DNA of 64,000 bases from Tigriopus japonicus. Taxonomy: Eukaryota > Arthropoda > Copepoda > Harpacticoida > Harpacticidae. The stretch lies in the NCBI GenBank assembly GCA_010645155.1, contig JAAGOF010000268.1:41270-105269 (forward strand), given 5' to 3'. Shown here piece after piece: positions 39,871 to 53,520 of the stretch (position 1 is the stretch's first letter; each line of letters starts with the position of its first letter). The position numbers and the translations under genes were made by a program. A model generated the notes under the pieces. It saw only the letters and a list, made by a program, of their open reading frames with translations, was not told where the DNA came from and searched no databases.

Positions 39871-40026
39871 GAGACGTGGTGTGGTGGTAAGCGCAGTGTC
39901 CTGCAATGAGAGAGGTCCTAGGTTCGATTCTCTTCCCCGACCTCTCCCAGGGAAAATGTTAGACGCCACACCCACAGACTGAGAACCGTTCTGATACCGG
40001 AAAAGAGATTGCCTATCGAAAAAATT
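39871..40026 (+). mobile_element. tRNA-derived SINE, copy B
   Basis: A-box-like TGGTGGTAAGCGCAGTGTCC (about 39882-39901) and B-box GGTTCGATTC (about 39933-39942) precede a body with cacacccacagactgag and gattgcctatcg, matching copy A. Just downstream (40027-40100), minus-strand sequence with a further B-box-like GGTTTGATCCT may be a second tRNA-like unit. Confidence 0.78.
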
Positions 40027-40219
40027 GGTTGATGTAATTGCTGGCTTAGCTGGCCAGGCGAGGATCAAACCTCCGACCTTAGCACCCACAATCCAAAAAA
40101 AGTAAAGAGTGAATTCCTGTAAATTTGAAGTTTCCCATATTAGCCCTGGCTTCTCGTAAAAACCTCTTAAATGTTTGATTCTTTATTTTGCCTAACTTTA
40201 GATTTAGATATTGCGAAAA

Positions 40220-40325
40220 ATGTATACAGTGGATTCTATTGTTTCTCTATTATATCTAATCTATTACAATCTATATGAACGATATTGTCCGTCACCCCTA
40301 AAGTTATCGTTAAATCGGAGATCGT
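40220..40325. mobile_element. Possible pogo/Tigger-like terminal remnant
   Basis: A block from tacagtggattc to gttaaaccgagatttcact resembles the ends of pogo/Tigger elements, which often carry cagt starts and repeated taaatcgg/taaaccga motifs. No opposite end or transposase was found. Confidence 0.25.
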
Positions 40326-40497
40326 TAAACCGAGATTTCACTTTATTAGATAATGAAAAGTAAAAGTACAAAATGATTCGTGGTATTTCGCCCTTTTTTA
40401 GCTTATATTGAAACAACTTCATATAGAATCTTTCTCATTATAAACGTGATTAACTTTACCATACTCAGCCACTGACCTTCCACTATCTTAGGCGCTT

Positions 40498-40923
40498 ATG
40501 CCTTCGGTGAAATTGACATTTGTTTTGGAGCCGGCTAAATTTGCTTGTTTTGGACATCCTTGTTATCAAATCCCGGAAATTAAACGAAACGTTTTTGGAG
40601 TATTAATGTCAAGTAGAAACAATGACTTCATTTCAACACCGCGAAAACGTAAAGGAAACGTAAAGGAAAGAATAGTTAAGTTCGATTTGTTTTTCTTCAT
40701 ATGTACTTCTGAATTTCACTTTATTGCAGATGCTCAATTCTTAAGTTCAAATGCACGCAAAACATTTTATACTCATTGGATTTCACAAGTAGTTTTATCT
40801 GATTTCTTTGGTGCTTATTTTAATTTTAGCAAAAATGCTTGGATGCAAACTGCGTTCCTAACATTTCAAACTTTAAAAAATATCTTTTCAATGGATAGTT
40901 TCTTAAACTCATTTCACTCCTAA
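40498..40923 (+). other. Unrecognised 141-codon open frame
   Basis: ATG-started frame in AT-rich DNA, beginning MPSVKLTFVLEPAKF and ending in phenylalanine/leucine-rich sequence. It has a basic patch TPRKRKGNVKERI but no domain I recognise. It may be a transposon remnant or chance. Confidence 0.2.
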
Positions 40924-43900
40924 CTTCAGATTATGTAATCAAATACTGATATAGAGCCGGCATCAAATTTGTACTTTCTTGATCCTCAAGGCTATTTATC
41001 ATTCTCAAATAGGTAAAGGATTGCTTTGTTGGTTCCAAAGATAGAGTGATTATCAGTACACATTATTATTGTTTTTGCTTAAATACATCAAGTGTTTATT
41101 TGTTAGTAAAGGTGTGTACGAAGGCTCAAAACATGTGTATTCTTTTTCTAACTTTGCACTTCTTGTCTTTCGTCTCATTTTTGATGTGTTTTGCGATTCT
41201 GATGCATGATTGTGTTTAATGAACAGAGGTGTCTCCCCACCAAAAAATTATCAACTCATGGCAGTTGCTTAGTTTCAAATGCTAATGACAATCCCAAAGC
41301 AATTATACTCTAAATGTTCGTAGCTCAACCGCATGAAATTGTTCCTGTCGAAATTTTCGAAAAGAAAATAATTACCCATTATTCAGTGTTTGATACGAAT
41401 ATCATGATGAACAATTAATTCCAAAAGCGACATGGTAGGCCAAAACTAGGGTTACTTTAGCGTTATATTTCCCCGGTCCAACCGATTTCAGCCCAACAAT
41501 TTCCTCCTATGCCTGTTATTCATGAAATTCAATCCTCAAACACGAGAACTAACAGCGTTGTAAGGCGAAAACTCGACGACGTTTTTGCTGCTAACCAAGA
41601 TAATAGCCTCTGGCCAGCTCCAAAGACTTGAAATATGATTTCAAGTGTCTCGAAGGAAGGCCTAAAACAATGCCCATGAATGCATGCAGGTAAATTTGGG
41701 TTCTGTTGGCCAACTCACTCGTGGCTCCTCCAGTTGTTGTACTCTACTACTTCGCTCATTTGTTGAGCAGTGAGTCGTTTGAGTTGGTAGACAGCGTGGC
41801 TCCAGAACTTTGGGTATCTCCTCCCTTTTGCCTTGCACAACTCAACCCATCAGGGCTAAATTTGAGCAAGTTATCTCACACATCGTCGTGGGCCATCTTT
41901 TTTTTGCCTTTCGGCCCAACAACTCTCTATTCGCAATCACTGAGATGAGATGACTACGGACGACTCTTGCAATGAACCTACACCCGATCTATTAGCACAT
42001 GTGTGTGAGTCCTCGTCAATGGATGGAATTGAACCCCGGATCCTGAGTGTGAGTAGGCCATCCGGCTAAGGCATCTTTGAGCACGCACCATTGCAACAAC
42101 TTCAAATCAGGCTTGAAATGAAACTCGAGAGCAAACTAGGCCAACCCAAGACGCGTATGTAGCAACTTCTTGCCCTTATTTGATTTTGCTGAATCTAGTT
42201 CCAAAGATGCCCTTTTCTAGATATGTCATAAGCGGAATGATAGTTTTCCGTTTGTCGCTTTGAAATGTGCAGGTGCGGTATGATATTAATCGGGAGCTGA
42301 TTATCATATTCTAAAAATCGCACCTGTTCTCGAAAGGTCCTCCGAAACAGCCAGTCATCCCCCAATCACTTAGCCTCTAATTAAAGGGCAATAATACATT
42401 CGAGAACAGAACGTTTTCTTCCGCTCAGATACGATTATGGCTTGTTGTATGTCCTTTCAGCCAAGGCTTTCTCGTTCGTTTCATCCCCCTTCCCGATCGA
42501 TATCAACCCTGAAGGCAAGCAACCTAGCTCTTGTTCCCTTCGTTCCCCTTCCAACAACTCCCAAGTTCTGCCAATCCCCCTCTCTCTCTCTTTCTTTCTC
42601 TCCCTCTCTTTCCCCTCTTTCACTGTCAACGTTTCCAAAGTTCCTTGACAGCCTCCCTTTTGGCCACGTCTTTGAGGGTAGAAGTTAGGCTACTGCGTAG
42701 TTTTCCCTCACCCTCCTATGATCACATTTATTTGGCCCGTTTGCCAAAGGAAAGACAGACTTGCAGGCTGCAGGGGTGCACAAAGCACACAATGTACAAT
42801 GTACCCTCCTCCCCCCTCTCCCCAAGTATCCACATCCACTTCCACTTCTACTTCCACCTTGCGCCCCCTTTACTCTTTCCCTCCCTTTTATCGGGGCATA
42901 ACGAAAGGACTTTGCGAAGCGTCCCTGGGGAAACATAAGTTGCCAGCAAGGGCGTTTGGAGGTGAATAAACCTTGCCAGTTCTTCCACGAGGCTTTTAAA
43001 TAATGTCCGACGTGATGATAATTTCCTCTTCTTAACGAATTCGAACACCAAGCCCCTTTTCCATTGGTTCAGTTTTCCCTGAGCAGAGGAGCAAAAACTA
43101 CCCTCTCCTCCCTGCCGGTCGAGATGGATCGGATACTTGGCATTGGAGAAAGCCGTTTCAAGATCAATACTTCCCCAACTGCGTTTTTACCCTCCGCCTT
43201 CGTCGATCCACCCTGCACTTGTGTTTGCTGGGTGATGGCTCTTTACACAGAGGGAAATGACCTCGCCTTACTGTTGGCGAGGGTTCTTTTGAAGGTAACA
43301 ACTTCTGGCCTCCTTACTGCGTTGTTTCTCCTCTTTCGTTTTTGTATACCACGTCCGTTCAAAGGGGAGGGAAAAAAGAGCTTTCTCGATCCGGCACGTT
43401 GAGCAAAACATAGGCTTCCACCGATTCGCCTTATTTAGCCTTGAATGTCATTTTTCCCCTGGAAAGAGTTGGATTCATTAGTATTGTGACTATATGGCTG
43501 ATTGGCCCCTTCGGGTAATGGATGATTCTTGCATTTTCCAGTCCAAGAGACAGAGAGCCTCGGAATCGACTTATTAGGTAGGGATTATTGGAACATTGGA
43601 ACAACTGCTCCAGAAGCATTGAGCATGGGTAGGGTGAATACTGATCTGTTCTTCCTTTTTGCCTGATTTAATTAAGGGCTAACGACATTTTGTTCCAATG
43701 AATGAGAGACAGAGAAAAGAGATTGTGCTCTTTGTCACAAAGAGCTCTGCCAAATAATCGGGAAGGTTGTCTGAAAGTCAGGCCAATGCAAGTCTTGTTA
43801 CTTGGCGTGGAATGATTTCCCGTTTTGACAGAGGTCTTTGCTCTCATTTTCTTGAGCTTTTGCAGTTCATCTTACTCCTAAAGGTCTGACAAGAGGATGA

Positions 43901-46900
43901 CGTTGGCGATGATTCTCATCCCTAACGTTTGCCAAGTTTCGTTCGCAGATCTTTGCGAGCTTCAACGCGGCAAAGGTGTCGCCCGTGGACGGCAAATCTT
44001 TCATCCTCCTTCGTTCCTCCCTCCCTCTTGCTCTCTCTACTCGTTCCTATGATCGACAACAGGGTGCAAGGAACTTTGGTCCTCAAGACAATGACCTCTA
44101 GGCGAGCCAAGCGAGGTCCGGCTGGATCAGGCCACTCGAGGCTGTTTTGAGGCCATTCCCCTCCTCGTTCGTACCGGAACAGGAAGAGACAAGGAACAGC
44201 CGTCGTGAAGGGAGAGCAAAAAGGAACAAGGAATGGCAAATGATCCCCCCTCTTGCGCTCTCTTGGCTGCCTTTAAACACACTCACTCATATCCAGAGTG
44301 GAGCCAGAAAGGCTGGTACTTGAGGAGAGAAAGCCCGGGTACAATGACTCCTCTATTCGTTGCTTTGAGTTGATTTCACATCAGAGGTGAATGGCGTCGT
44401 TCCACGTCCATCCATGTTCCAGACGACGAACACGACGTCCTCGACGACCACGGGGGTGTCGTTTTTCCTCAATTCACTGAAGGACAAGATTGGGAAAGGC
44501 TTAGCTATTTCTCTTTTCGGAACATGAATTGCACGCATGAGGTTAAATGTGTTCCTCGAAAACGATTGCAATTTCGATCTGAGCATTATTAGATTTAGAC
44601 CCAATACCGGGGAAGACGTCGGGCTTTTTCTTTCATCATGGCATTTACGGTATGACTATGGCAGGCAAACAAGGGTTTACAGGGTCATCCGTATTTAGTG
44701 TCCCATGCCAAATATTAAAATACTGCACTCGAAGCGCAATAATGGCACAAAAATATTGAAGAAATACAAGCAAGTTAAAGAAAACATCTTTAGGTATACT
44801 CGTACCTAGTCTTGCTGAAATTGACTGACTTGCTATAAAACTATAATTTTATATTCAAGAACGACTCCTCCATCCAAATTACGCACGCTCTATTCCGAAA
44901 ATATTCCTTGCTTGAATGGACCGCCCATTGCAAAGCCTAAAAGTTTAGACGAAATAAACAAAGTCTTAGGCAAACACCTGTACTTCTGTTATTTTTACCA
45001 AAAAGTGGCTTTGGCATCTAGTTTTGTCATAAATTGCTGCAAAAAATATCTAGGGGAACCTTGATTATGGACTACCCTGTAAACAAGTTTCCAGTTGCGT
45101 TAATTATGTTCCTGGCAACTTGGTGTCCTCTCTCGAGGGGCAAATGGCTTCTCCAGAGGGGGTTGCTTTCTTGGGCATGAAAAGGGTGGGAAATGAGCAA
45201 AGCACAAATGGGGCGAGGGTTGAAAGGATAGCCGGAGACTTGGAGATAAGGAATGCAATCTAAACGCACGCAGAGAGAAGGGGATGGTGGCCCGAAAGTG
45301 GCTTTCAGGCCATATCTTAATGGAACTATCCAGCATATCGAGATCAACATGACTTTAACGAAGAAAGTATTTGTTTGGGTTATCTCTTTCATTCAGGTTT
45401 TTATGAATAAATCGAACCGATGCCCGTTCATCTGTACCCAACATAAGCTCACAGTTATCCTACTAATTGAGCACATAAGGGAAATCACTTTTTAACAAGT
45501 GTGCCCTTCTTTCTCTAGTGTCGACGAACCCCACGTGAAGAGATGAGTCAGTCACCAAATGTCAAAGTTTAGTCATCATGGGACATGGGAAAGGCAGTTT
45601 TAGAACTGTAGGGTATTCCCGGCCTTAAGAATTCCGGAATCTCCCCTCGTGACCAAAATTGGCCTTCGGAATGAGTCAAGTGACTCGGATTATTAGTCAC
45701 GATCCAAGCGAGAAGGAAATCTTCGTAAAGGCCAAATCGAGGCCACGCGCAGAACAAAAAGAGACCCTGGCACTTGGGATCGATCCCCTTTCCTTTGAGG
45801 ACTTTTTGAGCAGGGTGGTCCCACTCCACAGGGGCATTGACCCACGGAAAAGATCCTCTACTCCTGATTGAGTTTTGGTTTGCACTGGGCAAATAATATT
45901 TTGAGGTATGACGATAAGTGGAAAGGGAACCCACAGAGTAACGACCTTCGTGGTGACGAAATTTGCCGAAAAAAAGTAGTTACCTCGTGGCACACTTAGC
46001 AAAAAAGGAAGTCATTGAACGTCTATTGCAGTTCTCACATGGCATGACCTTCGCACTTTTGAAGACGTTATCACCTTGGCCTTGGGGTCAACATCTCTGA
46101 AAGCCATATTTCAACAAATTTTATTATGGTAGAGCGTCATGGTTCTTTGAGGTGGTCTTCCATTCATCTAACTAGGTCAATTTTGGCGTTGTTTTGCCAA
46201 CCAGGAAATGCCATGCGCATAAGTCATCAGTCATTCTTACTCATATTCAGGATTTATGACCAATGATAACACACTTCAAGTGTTTTTATGTAAGTACGTA
46301 GTAGATATTATTTATGTCTCTTCTTCATCATTGGTCTTTTTTAGAATGTATTGTACACATATACAAGTTAGCTTCGAGATTACTGGCCAGACTTTGTTTG
46401 CATGGCCTAGTTAAAGGCTTGATGAATTTTCGACCCAAAAAACGTGTCTGACACCTCGTCCTGATCCGACTAAAGACTCCTCAATTGAATGTGTCTTCTT
46501 CCTTATCGATCGAGAACACACTCGGGGTAAACAATCTGGATTATGTTTGGTCGAACTCAAAATCAGACTGGAGATCGTCATCCATCTTCTATTTATTGTG
46601 GAGGACGTTAGGACGGACGTAACGACGAGACCGGTTACTTTGTCGGCCTTTGAAACTATGCTCGGCTTCCACAGCAAATATTCCCCTCGAAACTGTAAAA
46701 ATCTGGTTTCTCCCGAGCTCCGACGCATGGTTCTGTTGTTAGGCATCAATAAAGGACCTGTGAAGAGCGTCGGTAGCCCAACGACCAACCATCAACCATC
46801 AAGCACCTCTACTCCAACCATCTATCTATCTGTACGTCCATCGCTCGACTGTTTCTCGTTGCTCTTCTCGCCTCTCTCCATCTACGTTCGTACGTACAAA

Positions 46901-49900
46901 GGAGTATAGGCATGCATATATGAAGGTCATCGCCCTCTCCTCGCGTTCTCCTAATCTCCAAAACCATTGGACGACCAAAGGAGAAAGGAAGATTCAACGC
47001 CAACAACAACAGCCGAAAACCAGAAAAAAAGAGAGGAGGGCTTCTCTCGCTTTTGAAACTGTTTCTAACGGATGACTCAAATGATGGAAGCTCTACCAGA
47101 AGGTGGCCCGTCGAATGCAACTCACGCATTCAGAGGAGACCTCATCCCATCTTGCTAGTCATATGCGTCTTGACAAGCTTGGACCTCTCCACTTGAATGG
47201 ATGGTATCTGGAGATACTTGAGAGCCTCAAAACGGTTATGAAACAACCCCTCCATCGGTTCAGAGATCTCGCGATCAGCCGCCATACATACGTACGAGGC
47301 ATTTTGCACGAACGTGAGGAAAACGAAGAAATTGAAATGGGCGATCGACGCTCCGGCCGCACTTTCTTCTATGGGTAACAACAACGACAACGGCAGGCAT
47401 TGAAGATTTGGTACCTTCCTCCTATTCTTGGACCGACCGACCGACCGACCGAGAGCACCGTCTTAAAGATGATGTTGATTGTGAACGAACATTTGAGAGA
47501 CGAGCGTACCTACATAGAATGTTCGCATTCAGGCCTTGGCGGATCTGGGCCCGAAAAGTGTTTCATTCATGCTCGCGATTCGTTGTCGTACGAGAACGTA
47601 ACCAAAACAATCAACCACATGGGGGCCCTTATGGCTTTTCTCTGGACGAGTTCAAGAGCGCTTTCAAGATTCAGATTCTTGATAGGCCTCGCTAGAGTGG
47701 GCCTGATCGGTGGGTGAGCCTTGAGGTGATTGCGAGATTGAATCACCCGAGGCATTCACCTTGAAAAAATATGCGGCGAACCCAATGAACTCATCATGCC
47801 TGGACTGACACACAAAAACATGATCATGGCTGGTTTGTGGAAAACGAGAAACTAGTCATTGGACTGACAGGTCAAACGACAAAAATGGACTCGGATCCCT
47901 TTGGGTGACATTCCACAGGGCACCAGGCAACGACCTCAAAACACCTTATGTTTCGAGGAGGGGGACCTTCAACCGCGAGAATGAGGGTTCATTGGACTCG
48001 TGAGCCACGTTTTAGGACAACTCTTGTGACCTAATAACATATGTGTTTTAAATCAAATTCATCCTCGAATCAACATTCATCCATCCAAGAGGTCGTTCAC
48101 TTCTTCGCCTTAGGAGCCTTTTCGAAAAGGTGTGCCTGTCTCCATCCGAGTCTCGAAAATTACCTCCTGTCTTTCAGGATGTCATGTCGTTCTTGACGGT
48201 TTTTGGGCGCGTTCATCCCTACCGCCAAGAAAAAGGGGAATGGAGAAAATTTGAGGCTTGAGTTGTTTCTCTCGAGTACCTTGAACTTGTTACGAAAACA
48301 GCTTGTGCAGCACGGTGATCTTCGCCATACAGAAGTAACGGGACCTCGTTCAATGCAGTTTGAAGGGATTGCTTACAGTTGAGGGGCCAGTATGATACAT
48401 ACTACATTTGCGTGTGTATCCGGGGAAAACGGCAGTTGAGGGGTAATAATAATCATGAGATTCGGACGGCACAGACCAAGACGCGTTCATGGTCATTGCC
48501 ATGTGAGAGTTGTTCTAGTCTACTACTATGCAGTGTGAACGACAATGGCTAGAGGGAAATGGTGTAGTTGCCTGACGCCCTTGGCCGTCTCTGGGTCTGT
48601 CTGTGTGCCAACTACCTTCATGCTTCAAGTTAAAGTTGTTGATAGTTCTCTCGCCCTCTCATTTCTAATCAGAGAGTTGGCTAGAGCGGTTGGACAAGAC
48701 TGGAAAAATTCAAGTCGGAAAAGCATATATGCATGATCGCGTAGTGTACTTTATGAAGCAACAAAAATATGCATGAAAAATTGATACCACCAAAGAAAGT
48801 CCCAAGGATATATGACTTTTTTGCTATGGGGATCACCATTGAGTCATACATTGAATATTCCTTGTTGGAACACCAACATACAGCCAAGAATACACATTGA
48901 GCCTTCTACGCACCTCTTTGCCCTTGTGTGTACTTGTTACGAGCCTGAAAAACTCTCTTTGTATATTTCATGCAACTCAACCTCAAAAAGCTCCAGGAAT
49001 CTTTTTTTCGGAGGGGGAGGCACTCGGCCTGAGCGATTGGAGAGTTACCTTGGCAGTGACTCTCTAGCTTATTTCGTCTTCTTTGCCCTCACTACCATTG
49101 AGCTCCATGCGTTTATTTTTTCATACACTGTCAAGAACAGAGAGTTGCTTTTACATCTGTTTTCCCCGGAAAAATCCCTTTATTGAACAAGTATCCCTAA
49201 ATGTTGAAATTGAACACTTGGTTATCCATGGGCTTCCTGAAGGACTCAGAGTGAGTGTTGGGCAATCCTCCTTTCCTCATGTCTATTCACCTCCCTCAAG
49301 GTTGAGCTTTCAGGCCCATGGCTTTTCCCCCAGTGCTGATATGGCCTCCGTAACCGTCGATGATCTTTGTTGCCTCTCCAGATCTACCAGAGTACTCTTG
49401 CACACATGTCTAAAGTGCTTGAGAGTACAGGCTTGCTTGCCTTGGAGTGCCTCAAGGAGATCTCAGTCGCGCCTCCGACAACAGGCACATGGACTCGCCC
49501 GCACACACTTTTCTCACTCTCTTGAACCAAAAGAGAGAGAGAGAGAGTGCGAGAGACCATGATGGACTTGAAGAAACCAAGGCTTGATCACCAACATCTC
49601 AGGGCAACAGCTCTGCTTTGCCAACCAGTGGCGCACAACAGTCAGTTAGGCATTGGCGGTCTGAGTGTTCACAGTTCCGAGCGGTGCTCTCTAGCTCTCT
49701 CTCTCTCCCTTTCTTTTCTCATTTAATAGTGTGAGTGCGTGAGTGTGTCTCTCACTGTTTAGTGTATATGCCTTGAAAATGAACGAATTCAAGTTAGAGA
49801 GAGTGTTGTTATGGTGGTGGTTGTGGTGCCCATAGGTTGTTGGGCGACGAACCAATTGCTTCAAGTGTTTTTTAAAGAGGAGGTTTGGGCGTAACAGGCG

Positions 49901-52900
49901 AGTGTCCCGTGTTTTTTACGTTCTTCAAGCACCTTTGTCAACGCTTTGGTGAGTTTCATGGCTTCAAAGGTTATCCTTGTTTGGCTACATTTTCAAAGTT
50001 TAACGTCCACACAAGTTCAAGGTTATTAGCTTGGTTGCTCCCCGTAACATCCATTTATCAGACAATCTTCGATTGTCAAGTATGATCGAAGTAGGGGTGG
50101 ATACCAATTTCACTCTATGAAGACAATCAGATAGTGAACCTGTATGGGCAAAAAAATTGTAGGTCTGGACCAGCTGCCATCGAACTAATAGTTTTTCGAC
50201 AACACATTCATGAGCGAGTGTCCATCTATCCAACTACGCTCAATTGGTTGCAAAGTTCTTTTTGGGCGTGTTCCTAATTTCTTTGTTTTTGAGGACGCTG
50301 GTTTCTCGAGCCAAGAAAAAGAAATTGAGGTCACGCTCTCTGTGCGTTGCTATTTTGGCCTCAATACTCTCTGTCCTTCCTTTTCCTTGTCCTCGGCGTA
50401 CGTAGTACACAGTATCTATGTACGTATCTCAATCTTTCTTTCTCGTTCTTCTCTATTTCCTATGAACATGGAAGAACCAGGCCAGGAAGAAAGGCCGTGG
50501 TTGAGTTCTTGTGGGTGAGTTTTTCCTTGGCCACACAACATTACCCTCCAATGTGTTGGTTCTTGTCACAAAGGTCCCTATAGAAAATATGTCCTGTCGA
50601 AGTCTCCTGGAACAGCCTTGATTAAAGCAAAAACTTGAGCTGAAAAGGTTTCGCTGCTATTCCTTATCACCGGGGAGGCCTTGATCGATTAGTGACACGT
50701 AGGACGCTCTAAATTGGTATTGGAGAGTATCTTTGTCCTCATTTCCCTTGCAACTAAACTTGGCCTTTGGCGAATGAAGTACTCAAAGGCGCGTGCACAG
50801 CAAAGGCCGCCATTACGTCAAACGCTTTGTCGGCGCGTATGACCATTCAACAGCCTTCGCCCTTGTCCTTTGTGGCCTTCCGTTCTGACAATAGAGACCT
50901 CAGATAGAGTGCTTCTCTACTGCACTTTCCTTCTACTTTGAGATTCGTATTTGAAATGGGCTGAGACTTACCGTGGTCAATCTTTTTCAAGGGTCCGTGC
51001 TACTTCTGTTTAAGGAAGGAACGAAATAAGGTCACACCAAGTTTGCGTGCCAGTTTCCCTTTATCCTGTCTGGCTTTCCTGCTTATCAAACATGACAATC
51101 AAAAGGCGTCCAAAACTACCTTGGAAATGGAATGTCCTCCACTTTCTATAGAAACTCTGTATGCTCGACGATTCATTCCTGAAGGCTAATTACCAGTGTG
51201 GGGATCATACGGGGATGGTTGATCTACTTTCACTTAGGTCAAACGAGTCTAGACTCCACTGTTCTGTTACATCAAGGTCGGAACCGTCATCATTGCAAGG
51301 CTTCCCACGTTAATGTTTAGCTGACCCCAATAGATCGCATTATGAGGTTCTGGAGCCTCAAAATTGGTGCCACGGTGGTGCCAGGCGACTAATGGGGAAT
51401 GCTCCAATTTGGATCTGATCGTTTATTTAGGCAGACCTTGATTGAAACTGAAGCAAGAGCGAGAGAGAGAGAAAAGAAAGAGCCCTTCGTTCCATTTCCA
51501 GGCGGAAAGAGATGATGATCAAGATCTCTGCCCACGAAAAGGTCTCTCTACGTCCCTCACGACAGTCTTTGTTCTCGGTAATTCAGACAACAAAGTGTAT
51601 TGCTACTATTTTGTAGGTCATCACGCCATGCAACTTTAATGTGGAGACTCTTTGTCCTCGAATAACTTTCGATTGGAGCTCTTATTAGCATGACACTTAA
51701 TAGAGTGGTAGGGTAGTTTTTGAGGTCATTCGAAAGTTGACAGCAAACAAAGGCTTCAGGATCCGCTCGCCTTGACCTTCAGTATGTTTGAGACGATTTG
51801 GCTTCTTTGTTGTTCGGAAATGAAGAAATCTAAAGCTGTCGAATGCTTGTAGAACCAAGAAGCACCAACTCAGACTCAGGTGCGCATACTTTTCTTATTA
51901 GCTGAAGGACATAGCCTCATTTTGAAGAGTGTTTTTTCCTCTGGGGAGCGTCAGATCGTTTTTATTGACTCTCTCAGACTAGAGAGCACACAGTACGTGG
52001 AATGAAAGGGAACAAAGAAATTCCCGAAGTTATGCCAGGCCATTTTTTGTTGCTTCTGAGTGGACAAAGTACCTCAAGGCTCATGTGTTCTGAATCCTTT
52101 CAAGAAAAAAAGGCTGCGTTCTCTTCTCTAGGGTTTGAAATAAAGAGAACGTGCCCATTTTACTCTACTGGCATTAGCGCTTGGATTACTGCTTTTACCC
52201 AAAATCATAAAGGAGAAAGAGACTAGACGTTCTAAGAGCGTTGTCATAAGTTCGAAGGATTTCCGCGATTAACCAAATATATTAAAATATGGTCTTGCTG
52301 ACACCAGATCTTAACGTCGAGACCAAATGGCAGCAAGCAATTTTTTCTATTCGTCATTAATCGGGGCGAACTTTAGTTATTCTGAAAGTGAAGGTGTTTT
52401 TGTAAGAGTTGTGGAACCATTCTTAAACCATTGGATGCTTTTGGCATCAAAAGACACATTCGTTTCCATATGTTCAGTTTTCTTTGTGTTGAAAGAGGAG
52501 TCTTTCATCATCCAAGCAAAAGAAAAGCACTTCTCATTTCTTGTTTTCTCCTTGTAACTTCAATAGCGAGCACATTTTTGCAATCAATCTACAAAAACAA
52601 AGACAAAAAGAGCATGGTTCAAATCATACTCACAAAAAGGTTGGACCATCAAACCCAACTTAGGTCGAAAATGAGGTTAATCTGTCCCAAAACCTCGTGT
52701 CTTTTCAACCATTTAACCGTATGCTCTCGTTTCTTGTTCCAGGCAAGCTCATCCATGTATTTTTATACCTCGTCGTCTTTCATCCTAGATTTAATTCTCC
52801 CAAAACCAGAGTGATGTGTCTTCTTTGTTAAACTGACCTTTCCAGTGGTCGGAACTAGTACAAAACCCCAATTTCCTTCCCCAAGACATGGCCAAGAGGT

Positions 52901-53514
52901 GCTGCCCACGCCCATTGTTGTCTCAGTACAAAGTGTTCCTTGAAAACAAGACTGAGGATTGCCACGGAACTCAGAAGAAATAGTTGTATTGTCAAGACGT
53001 TCAGTGGAGAGATCCTTGAAGCAAAAAAATAGTAATTCACGCTATTCGCGCGTCACTCAACAGACATCAAACCAACGATACTCCCCTACCAGTGCCAAAA
53101 GATCCTCTTTCGACAGACCAGTGTGATAAGTCTGAAAACAAAAATCCAGCCGTCTGAAGTTCCAAGCTCCCAAGCAAAATTTTGAAGGCTGTGATAGAGA
53201 AGGTCTTGAAGAACACCATTAAACCCCGACGTCTGAAAGGTACGTATTAGGTCGTGTTCTTCGTCGTACTTAGGCAAGATCCTAGTCTGGAAACGTTCTC
53301 CTCACCCCCTTCCTTAATCCACAGTCCCCTTTTCCGTCTTTGTGAACCACCTTGCACATTTCGCATTTCCCAAGCCACCAACCATCCAACCCACCAACCA
53401 ACCCTCTTTTCCCCTTTCTTTTTCCCGGACCACCCTCAGCCGGGGAATCTTGGAAGGGGTTCGAGAGTGTCACTCGAACTGGTCCAATGTGTATCTCTCT
53501 TTCTCTTTATGCAG
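40924..53514. other. No coding gene supported; likely 5' introns or regulatory DNA of HR39
   Basis: About 12.6 kb with no frame that resembles a known protein. From about 41.7 kb it is GC-richer, with ct- and ga-rich tracts (42.57-42.62, 49.53-49.56, 49.69-49.71 and 51.45-51.48 kb). A tRNA-like stretch is at 42010-42075 and a GACC repeat at 47431-47452. A strong acceptor-like tract just before 53515 implies an upstream non-coding exon somewhere in this region. Confidence 0.4.
47431..47452. repeat. (GACC)n microsatellite
   Basis: About five tandem GACC units. Confidence 0.85.
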
Positions 53515-53520
53515 ACCACG

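Noticed and set aside
39860..39945. Possible functional tRNA gene
   Set aside because: A and B boxes are present, but the acceptor stem does not close and the same body is found at 25.9 kb, so SINE is the better reading.
45569..46788. Minus-strand frames of 101-125 codons at 45.6-46.0 and 46.4-46.8 kb
   Set aside because: No recognisable domain, no splice context; similar chance frames occur on both strands of this block.
49083..49562. 159-codon frame upstream of HR39
   Set aside because: Ser/Leu/Arg-rich with low-complexity GA-derived end; no domain recognised, likely chance in GC-richer DNA.
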